A stretch of 5,385 bases of DNA, taken from an uncultured Pseudomonadota bacterium. GTDB lineage: Bacteria > Bdellovibrionota_B > Oligoflexia > Oligoflexales > Bog-1112. Positions 1-4,496 of the stretch are shown here, piece after piece; position 1 is the first letter of the stretch, and each line of letters starts with the position of its first letter. Under the pieces are notes generated by a model that saw only the letters and a program-made list of their open reading frames with translations, searched no databases and was not told where the DNA came from. Location of the stretch: assembly GCA_937896265.1 (NCBI GenBank), contig CALBMD010000410.1, positions 1-5,385 of the forward strand, read 5' to 3'. The translations under genes and the position numbers were made by a program.

Positions 1-18
1 ACGACGCTCTTCCGATCT
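1..18. other. Illumina TruSeq adapter remnant (not genomic)
   Basis: The first 18 bases, acgacgctcttccgatct, are identical to the 3' end of the Illumina TruSeq universal adapter (read 1 primer side). Read from the minus strand they give the familiar AGATCGGAAGAGCGTCGT read-through sequence. The nuoL frame runs leftward to this point and then turns into codons unlike NuoL (DRKSVV). This is sequencing-library sequence left on the end of a contig. The true genomic sequence begins at about position 19; one or two bases at the junction could belong to either side. Confidence 0.96.
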
Positions 19-461
19 GCAAAGATAAAGACTAAGTTATCTGAAAGTACAAGTAGCAGCATAGAAAAAATGAAGAGATTCAGATAAGTGAAGAAGCGGC
101 TAGCTCCTTCTTCGTGGGCCATATAGCCAATGCTATAAATATGAATCAAGCCACCGATGCCATTGATAATGAGAAGCATAACGGCACTTAAGCGATCAAG
201 GTGGAGAGTGAGGTCTATGTTGAGAGGGCCAATATGCAACCAATCATAGATTGGGGCAATGATATCAAGGTTTGTCACATAAATGTTTTGAAAAAGCATC
301 GTTGAAAGCACGAAGTTGATAGCTATCATTGCTGAAGCTATAATACCAGGTAGCGGTGAATGCGAGTGAGCATCAGCTAGTTTTGGGTAGCATAGGCCGT
401 TGAAGAAGGCGCCAGCAAGTGGCAAGAGCAAAAGTAATAGCAATATGTGGCCGTAGATCAA
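19..461 (-). CDS. nuoL: NADH-quinone oxidoreductase subunit L, N-terminal part (partial)
   Basis: NuoL is the distal antiporter-like proton-pumping subunit of the complex I membrane arm. The 147 visible codons carry an N-terminal hydrophobic helix (residues 5-22), a second membrane segment (about 39-57), and a region aligning with the family's NuoL/Mrp-type N-terminal domain: LHLDRLSAVMLLIINGIGGLIHIYS (about 87-110), then GYMAHEEGASRFFTYLNLFIFSM (112-134) and DNLVFIF (141-147). The family pattern is D-x-L-S, a glycine-rich helix ending in LIHxY, then EE-(x)2-SRFF-x-Y-x-NLF. Translation most likely begins at a TTG (461-459) two bases past the nuoK stop and 5 nt after a GAGGGGG ribosome binding site; the first in-frame ATG, at residue 45, would remove the first helix. 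NuoL usually exceeds 600 residues, so most of the gene is missing. It is cut by the adapter-bearing contig end, not by a visible mutation. Confidence 0.95.
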
Positions 462-463
462 AG

Positions 464-766
464 CTACCCCCTCAAGGACGTCGTTTGGTCAGTCTTAATG
501 CCGCCAAAGTTGCGGTAGACGTGCACAAGGATTGAAAGGCCAACTGCTGACTCAGCGGCCGCAATAGCGATGATGAAGATAGCATTAAGCTGTCCGGCAA
601 GGTCGTTTAAATCACGAGCAAAGGTGACAAAGGATAGATTGATGCCATTGAGCATTAGCTCGATACCCATGAGCATGATGATGCTATTGCGTTGCAGGAG
701 CAGAGCTAATAGCCCCATGCAGAAAAGATAGCCTGAAAGTAGATGCAGCAGGGTGCTAGTATCCAT
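464..766 (-). CDS. nuoK: NADH-quinone oxidoreductase subunit K
   Basis: NuoK is the small antiporter-related subunit of the complex I membrane arm, homologous to MrpC and mitochondrial ND4L. The product is 100 aa, the usual family length, with three membrane helices at about residues 3-24, 28-50 and 59-84. The conserved acidic residues needed for proton translocation are present: E36 in the LMGIELMLN motif of helix 2 and E72 in the IAAAESAVGLSI motif of helix 3, at the same positions as in E. coli NuoK. The conserved DLxGQ loop appears as DLAGQ at 55-59. The gene starts 5 nt after the nuoJ stop and its TAG lies in the nuoL ribosome binding region, so it sits in a tightly packed nuoJ-K-L segment. 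The ATG at 766 gives the canonical N-terminus, although its ribosome binding site is weak and distant. Confidence 0.98.
   Translation of the reverse strand: MDTSTLLHLLSGYLFCMGLLALLLQRNSIIMLMGIELMLNGINLSFVTFARDLNDLAGQLNAIFIIAIAAAESAVGLSILVHVYRNFGGIKTDQTTSLRG
467..473 (-). promoter_or_regulatory. Ribosome binding site of nuoL
   Basis: GAGGGGG lies within the last codons of nuoK and is followed by a 5-nt spacer (TAGCT, containing the nuoK TAG stop) and then TTG. The strong site at proper spacing, with no ATG or GTG in reach, is the main reason for calling TTG as the nuoL start. Confidence 0.7.
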
Positions 767-771
767 TGGCG

Positions 772-1284
772 TTAATCTACCTTTCTTTTGGCTAGCACGA
801 GGGCGCCAGCTACGGCTACGGGCAACAAAAGGCCAATAAGTTCGAACTGGATATAGCCCTTTGCAAACATCATAGCGGAGAGAGCAAAGACATTGCCACC
901 CAATTGTTTAATTGCCTCAAGAGTATAGGGTCCTGAGACTGGCTTGAGGGTAGCAGTTTGCCACTCAAAAAAGCTAATAGTTAGGATGGCCAAAAGAACA
1001 ACGGTTGCCCCTACAGCAAGTAGGACGCTTGGTGAACGCAGATCAATGGAGCTACGCGTTTCGTTGAGGTTCATAAGCATAATGGAAAAGACAACAAGTA
1101 CCATGACAGCACCAGCATAAACGATGATTTGCAAGGCGGCAACGAAATGAGCACCAATTGCGGCGTAGATGCCACCTAGGCAGATCATAAGGATAACAAG
1201 ACAGAAGGCGCTGTTAATTGGATTTTTGGCTAGGATCATCATGATGCTTAAGATGACAACAGCTAAGGTAAGTGCTTCGATCAT
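772..1284 (-). CDS. nuoJ: NADH-quinone oxidoreductase subunit J
   Basis: NuoJ is a membrane-arm subunit of complex I (homologue of mitochondrial ND6) that couples the quinone site to the antiporter subunits. The 170-aa product is of usual length, with about five hydrophobic segments (roughly 3-18, 25-45, 50-72, 86-104 and 145-165). Diagnostic motifs are KNPINSAFCLVIL (20-32), corresponding to the family NPVxSAlxLv pattern, and AALQIIVYAGAVMVLVVFSIML (49-70), which carries the conserved helix-3 signature VYAGAxMVL where the pi-bulge lies. The C-terminus QFELIGLLLPVAVAGALVLAKR matches the family ending. It is preceded by an unusual 165-nt untranslated gap after nuoI, and nuoK follows 5 nt downstream. 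The start is an ATG with a GGAAAGG site 10 nt upstream. Confidence 0.98.
   Translation of the reverse strand: MIEALTLAVVILSIMMILAKNPINSAFCLVILMICLGGIYAAIGAHFVAALQIIVYAGAVMVLVVFSIMLMNLNETRSSIDLRSPSVLLAVGATVVLLAILTISFFEWQTATLKPVSGPYTLEAIKQLGGNVFALSAMMFAKGYIQFELIGLLLPVAVAGALVLAKRKVD
780..785 (-). promoter_or_regulatory. Probable weak ribosome binding site of nuoK
   Basis: GAAAGG inside the last codons of nuoJ is the only purine-rich match upstream of the nuoK ATG, but the spacer is 13 nt and contains the nuoJ TAA. This is long for a Shine-Dalgarno site. nuoK translation may rely on coupling to ribosomes terminating on nuoJ just upstream. Confidence 0.4.
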
Positions 1285-1294
1285 AAGTTATTTA

Positions 1295-1301
1295 CCTTTC
1301 C
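1295..1301 (-). promoter_or_regulatory. Probable ribosome binding site of nuoJ
   Basis: GGAAAGG stands 10 nt before the nuoJ ATG, weaker and further away than the GGAGG sites of nuoG, nuoH and nuoI. It lies just downstream of the inverted repeats in the nuoI-nuoJ gap, so folding of that leader could affect its accessibility; this last point is inference. Confidence 0.5.
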
Positions 1302-1311
1302 ATCATTTTCG

Positions 1312-1333
1312 CCTTGCTTTTTTGAAAGCAAGG
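1312..1333 (-). repeat. Perfect 9-bp inverted repeat (hairpin 3:4)
   Basis: In the transcript, CCTTGCTTT (1333-1325) and AAAGCAAGG (1320-1312) form a perfect 9-bp stem around a 4-nt CAAA loop. It shares the CCTTGCT segment with the larger upstream hairpin, so the two cannot form together. The sequence after it on either strand lacks a run of T, which argues against an intrinsic terminator. Confidence 0.65.
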
Positions 1334-1385
1334 AAGGGTCTGGGAAAACTGCGCAGCTGGTTTCTCCCAAACCCTCACCCTTGCT
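1327..1385 (-). repeat. Long imperfect inverted repeat (hairpin 2:3)
   Basis: In the transcript, AGCAAGG (1385-1379) pairs with CCTTGCT (1333-1327) over 7 bp. After an internal loop (1378-1375 opposite 1335-1334), a 10-bp stem forms between 1374-1365 and 1345-1336 with one G-U wobble. A single-base bulge at 1364 and a further 4 bp (1363-1360 with 1349-1346) close a 10-nt apical loop. About 21 pairs over 59 nt is far more than expected by chance between two genes. No U-tract follows. Confidence 0.65.
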
Positions 1386-1449
1386 GGATTTTAAATTTAG
1401 ATAAGACAGCCCTGGCCATAGAGGCAGCAGATTCCCTGCAAGGATGGTA

Positions 1450-1947
1450 TCAGCCACGGCCTTTTACCTCACGTTTAAGGTAATTCAAATCATACATAGC
1501 TTCATCACGGTTGAGAGTAGCTAACTCATAATCTCGTGAAAGTTTAATGGCATCTTTGGGGCAAGCCTCTTCACACATACCGCAAAAACAGCAGCGCAAA
1601 GCGTCGATATCAAAGCTAAGGGGCTTTTTTTCCTTAGCTACACCATAAGGATTTTGTGCAGGATCGCGCTCTTCTGCCACGATAGTAATGCACTCTGCTG
1701 GACAAACCGTCTGGCAAAGATAGCAAGAAGTACAGTTTTCAATCTTGTTTTGGTCAATAGAAATAAAATGACGACCGCGAAAGCGCTGAGAATACTCGCG
1801 TTTGACTTCTGGGTATTGGATAGTTTTAGTTTTGCCTAGCACCAATGAGCGAAAAAAATGCTTGAGTGTGACAGACAAGCCTATGAGCAATGCCGGGATG
1901 TAAAATCGATCCCAAAAACTTTCTTTGCGAGAAACGACCTTGGCCAT
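1450..1947 (-). CDS. nuoI: NADH-quinone oxidoreductase subunit I (two [4Fe-4S] ferredoxin)
   Basis: NuoI carries clusters N6a and N6b, which pass electrons from NuoG towards the terminal cluster next to the quinone site. The 165-aa product has two full 8Fe ferredoxin motifs: C72, C75, C78, C82 followed by Pro (CTSCYLCQTVCP) and C119, C122, C125, C129 followed by Pro (CCFCGMCEEACP). The N-terminal part has an amphipathic, partly hydrophobic segment (about 16-35) typical of the membrane-contacting helix, then GRHFISID leading into the first cluster. The second motif is followed by KDAIKLSRDYELATLNRDEAMYD, a common NuoI C-terminal pattern. The start at 1947 (MAKVV) is chosen over an upstream in-frame ATG at 1983 because a GGAGG site precedes it by 5 nt and the longer version would add residues overlapping the nuoH end. 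The nuoH stop lies 1 nt upstream. C119-C120 is a double cysteine, of which C119 fits the ligand spacing. Confidence 0.98.
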   Translation of the reverse strand: MAKVVSRKESFWDRFYIPALLIGLSVTLKHFFRSLVLGKTKTIQYPEVKREYSQRFRGRHFISIDQNKIENCTSCYLCQTVCPAECITIVAEERDPAQNPYGVAKEKKPLSFDIDALRCCFCGMCEEACPKDAIKLSRDYELATLNRDEAMYDLNYLKREVKGRG

Positions 1948-1948
1948 C

Positions 1949-3034
1949 TTAGCCTCCGATCCAGGCCAAAAAGCTGGCCACAAACATCAAGTTAATGAGC
2001 GATAGTGGAAAGAGAATCTTCCAGCCGAGGTTCATAAGTTGGTCAAAGCGAAAGCGAGGCAGTGTCCAGCGCACCCACACATAGAAAATCATAATCAGTG
2101 CTACTTTAAAAATAAAAGAAGTCACTTGACCTAATGCTAGAAGGTTTTGCTGGTTGTCGCTAGTCAGATCCAAGGAAATGCCAAGAGTATGAATTAGTAA
2201 GCCAACACCAGGCAGGGTAGCGTAACCGCCAAGAAAAAGAGTAACTAGGACGCTAGAGGCCATAATCATTGCCACATACTCAGCAAAAAAGAACATCATG
2301 AACTTTGTTGCGCCATATTCGATATGGTAGCCTGCAACGAGTTCTGAGTCACCTTCTGGCAAGTCAAAGGGCAGTCGATTGGTCTCAACAAAGATAGCTA
2401 TGAGAAATATGAGAAAAGATAAAGGGTTTAACAAAATACCCCATTTTGGTAAAAAACCAAAGAAGGTGTTTTGTTGATAGCGAACCATTTCGTTTAGATC
2501 AAAGGTGCCATAAACAAGGAGCATAGAAGCCAGTGACAGGCCAAATGCAATTTCGTAGCTCATCATTTGGCTTGACCCGCGCAGTGCACCAAAGACGCCG
2601 TACTTATTATTAGACGACCAGCCAGCAAGCATCACAGGATAGATCTCAAGACCAGCAAAAGCCAAGATAGCTAAAATGCCAATGTCTAGCTGGGTGATTT
2701 GTAATTGGATCGCTTGGCCCATGACTATGATTTGGCTACCAAAGGGGATCACAGCAAAAGCAGCGAGAGGGGCGACAACAGCTAGAGCTGGAGCCAGATG
2801 GTAGTAGACCTTGGAAGAATCCCTTGGGACGAAATTTTCCTTTGTGGCGAATTTCACGACATCAACAAAGGGTTGGAAGAGGCCAAAGGGCCCGACACGA
2901 TTAGGCCCGACACGGCCTTGGATCCAAGCAGAACCCCGACGCTCAAACCAAACAATAAGAGGTACAGAGCCTAACACGACGGCAAGAACAAAGGCTACTT
3001 TGCCCAGTATAGCTAGAATATCAAAGAGGGACAT
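1949..3034 (-). CDS. nuoH: NADH-quinone oxidoreductase subunit H
   Basis: NuoH (ND1 homologue) is the membrane subunit that forms much of the quinone-binding cavity and links the peripheral arm to the membrane arm. The 361-aa product has about eight hydrophobic helices and all hallmark loops: ERRGSAWIQGRVGPNRVG (31-48), WSSNNKYGVFGALRGSSQMM (139-158) with SYE following, VETNRLPFDLPEGDSELVAG (216-235) followed by YHIEYGATKF, and a C-terminal WVRWTLPRFRFDQLMNLGWK (320-339). These acidic and arginine-rich loops line the quinone and coupling site. The second acidic position in the PExE-type loop is Asp (D229) instead of the usual Glu, a conservative change. The start at 3034 (MSLFD) is chosen over an in-frame ATG at 3070 because AAGGAGG stands 6 nt before it and the longer form would overlap nuoG by 50 nt. 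The gene overlaps nuoG by 14 nt and ends 1 nt before nuoI. Confidence 0.98.
   Translation of the reverse strand: MSLFDILAILGKVAFVLAVVLGSVPLIVWFERRGSAWIQGRVGPNRVGPFGLFQPFVDVVKFATKENFVPRDSSKVYYHLAPALAVVAPLAAFAVIPFGSQIIVMGQAIQLQITQLDIGILAILAFAGLEIYPVMLAGWSSNNKYGVFGALRGSSQMMSYEIAFGLSLASMLLVYGTFDLNEMVRYQQNTFFGFLPKWGILLNPLSFLIFLIAIFVETNRLPFDLPEGDSELVAGYHIEYGATKFMMFFFAEYVAMIMASSVLVTLFLGGYATLPGVGLLIHTLGISLDLTSDNQQNLLALGQVTSFIFKVALIMIFYVWVRWTLPRFRFDQLMNLGWKILFPLSLINLMFVASFLAWIGG
1953..1957 (-). promoter_or_regulatory. Ribosome binding site of nuoI
   Basis: GGAGG overlaps the last codons of nuoH and has a 5-nt spacer (containing the nuoH TAA) to the ATG at 1947. It fixes the shorter nuoI start. Confidence 0.75.
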
Positions 3035-4496
3035 GCAATGCCTCCTTGCTTTGAGAGCGCGATTTGGCATTTAGGGCGTGAAGAACCTTTTCTACCGATG
3101 ACGCCATACCAAGGGGAGTTACTGCTGGTACAAAACTTTGAGTAATACCATCGCAATTGGTGAAGCTGCCTCTTTTTTCCAAGTGGCTCAGCCCAGGGAT
3201 AACAGCGGTGAAATCAGTTATCTCAGGGGAAAACCACACGCCCCAAGCGACTTCTATGGCAGCAAGTTTCTTTGATCTTGCGGCTGCTCTACCAGATTTA
3301 AAATAAATGGCTAATTCATAACCTGTTTCGCCACCATCTAAGGCGGTGAAACCAAGCTCTTCAAGCCCACGGGTATTAGGCGTTTGGTCTTTGCGTCTAA
3401 GTAGCTGGTCTACTGGTGCATCATCTTTTGAGGTATTTATTCCATCTATGCCATTGAGCATGCGGAAAGTCGCCTGGGGAAAGTCATGCTGCAGAGCCTT
3501 GGCTTCTTCTATTGTGGTGTCAGTGCCGAGCACAAAGAGAATCTTTTTGGCCTCAGCAATTGCTTTGGCGAACCAGGGTAGTACTGTTAGCCAATTGCTA
3601 GCTACAAGCCCTGTGCTGCCGGTAGGGCGTAAAAGAGGCTCAACAACACGCTGTGGCTCTTGGCGTCGGTGAAAGGATACGCGACCAGCGTCACAAATCC
3701 AATGGCCATTGACGGCTTTGTTTTCTCTGGCGCGGTAGCGGTGGACGATGTTTTTTTCTTCATCGGCAAACACGGAGCATCCTTTGGAGCAGCCGTCGCA
3801 AATGGTTTCCTTTGGCTTGAGAAACCAAACACGCTTTTTGAATCGGAAGTCATTAAAGGTAATCGCACCTACAGGGCAAATATCAGCGATGTTACCCTGA
3901 TATTCGTTGAATACACCTTCTTCTAAGGCTGTTGTGAGCTCTTTCTTCCATCCCCGATGGTTCATCAACAATTCATTGGTCTTTGTGACACTTTCGGTGA
4001 AGCGTACACAGCGTTCACAATGCACGCAGCGATTCATATTTAGGGTCAGGCGCTCAGAGAGTTTTTTCGTTTCGGCCTTTTCAAAAATACGCTTTTGTTC
4101 TTTGAATTCACTGGTGCCAGGGCCATATTCGTAGTTGTAATTTTGTAGTGAACATTCGCCAGCTTGGTCGCAAACCGGACAGTCCAATGGGTGATTGATA
4201 AGGAGAAATTCCATAACGCCAGCGCGGCTTTGTCGTACCTTTGGTGACTGTGTATGGACAATCATGCCGTCGGTAGCTGGTGTTGAGCAAGAAGTCATCA
4301 GCTTGGGTGATTTTTCGATTTCGACAGTACACATGCGGCAGGTACCTGCCACCGGTAACCCAGGATGATAGCAAAAGCGAGGGATATCGCTATCTAGGTT
4401 AGCGCGTTCAGCAGCGCGCATGATGGTATCGCCTGGTTCAAAGGGGATGCACTTGCCATCAAGTGTAATCGTAGGTTTTGGAGCTGTCTCGCTCAT
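3021..4496 (-). CDS. nuoG: NADH-quinone oxidoreductase subunit G, compact form
   Basis: NuoG is the large Fe-S subunit of the peripheral arm that relays electrons from NuoF to NuoI. The 491-aa product has the [2Fe-2S] N1b ligands C42, C53, C56 and C70 (PGLPVAGTCRMC); the His-Cys3 N5 ligands H102, C106, C109 and C115 (NHPLDCPVCDQAGEC); the N4 ligands C157, C160, C163 and C207 (CVHCERC, ICPVGA); and the N7 set C233, C236, C240 and C268 (CDGCSKGC, with 27 residues before the last Cys). The remaining 220 or so residues are a reduced version of the molybdopterin-oxidoreductase-like domain, with an FVLGTDTTIEEA segment (321-331) and a late EKRGSFTNCDGITQ motif (440-453). E. coli NuoG is about 900 residues, so most of that domain is absent. 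The start at 4496 (MSETAP), 5 nt after GGGAGG, is preferred to an upstream ATG at 4523. It overlaps the nuoF stop by one base (TGATG) and nuoH by 14 nt. No frameshift is visible. Confidence 0.97.
   Translation of the reverse strand: MSETAPKPTITLDGKCIPFEPGDTIMRAAERANLDSDIPRFCYHPGLPVAGTCRMCTVEIEKSPKLMTSCSTPATDGMIVHTQSPKVRQSRAGVMEFLLINHPLDCPVCDQAGECSLQNYNYEYGPGTSEFKEQKRIFEKAETKKLSERLTLNMNRCVHCERCVRFTESVTKTNELLMNHRGWKKELTTALEEGVFNEYQGNIADICPVGAITFNDFRFKKRVWFLKPKETICDGCSKGCSVFADEEKNIVHRYRARENKAVNGHWICDAGRVSFHRRQEPQRVVEPLLRPTGSTGLVASNWLTVLPWFAKAIAEAKKILFVLGTDTTIEEAKALQHDFPQATFRMLNGIDGINTSKDDAPVDQLLRRKDQTPNTRGLEELGFTALDGGETGYELAIYFKSGRAAARSKKLAAIEVAWGVWFSPEITDFTAVIPGLSHLEKRGSFTNCDGITQSFVPAVTPLGMASSVEKVLHALNAKSRSQSKEALHVPL
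3041..3047 (-). promoter_or_regulatory. Ribosome binding site of nuoH
   Basis: AAGGAGG, embedded in the last codons of nuoG, precedes the nuoH ATG (3034) by a 6-nt spacer. It is a near-perfect Shine-Dalgarno site and settles the start choice. Confidence 0.8.

Larger units (their letters stand above)
1285..1449 (-). other. nuoI-nuoJ intergenic region with nested inverted repeats
   Basis: This is the only sizeable non-coding stretch in the window: 165 nt in an operon whose other junctions overlap or are at most 5 nt apart. It contains three complementary pairings built on CCTTGC/GCAAGG segments. In transcript order, arm 1 (1446-1438) pairs with arm 2 (1384-1376) over 9 bp with one G-U; arm 2 and its extension (1385-1365) pair with arm 3 (1345-1327) over 17 bp; and arm 3 (1333-1325) pairs with arm 4 (1320-1312) over 9 perfect bp. 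Pairings 1:2 plus 3:4 exclude 2:3. No U-run follows any hairpin, so none is a classic intrinsic terminator. I see no convincing promoter and no homologous protein. It may be a leader-type control element, an RNA processing site or a small repeat insertion. Confidence 0.6.

Noticed and set aside
1312..1385. Intrinsic transcription terminator after nuoI
   Set aside because: The stems are strong, but neither strand has a T-run following them, and nuoJ-K-L lie downstream in the same complex.
1375..1419. A 14-codon minus-strand ORF (MARAVLSKFKIQQG) in the nuoI-nuoJ gap, ending inside hairpin arm 2, which could look like an attenuation leader peptide
   Set aside because: It has no properly spaced ribosome binding site and no run of a regulatory amino acid, and an ORF this short is expected by chance. 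It would matter only if ribosome profiling showed translation.
1386..1449. Internal promoter for nuoJ-K-L
   Set aside because: There is an AT-rich patch (about 1388-1405), but I could not pair a reasonable -35 with a -10 box at 16-18 nt spacing.
1169..1483. A 104-codon plus-strand open frame spanning the nuoI-nuoJ gap
   Set aside because: It is antisense to the start of nuoJ and the end of nuoI, has no recognisable motif or convincing ribosome binding site, and is best explained as a shadow of the flanking minus-strand genes.
3346..3926. Plus-strand open frames of 88-108 codons opposite nuoG
   Set aside because: They lie wholly antisense to a gene with intact conserved motifs and show no recognisable protein features.
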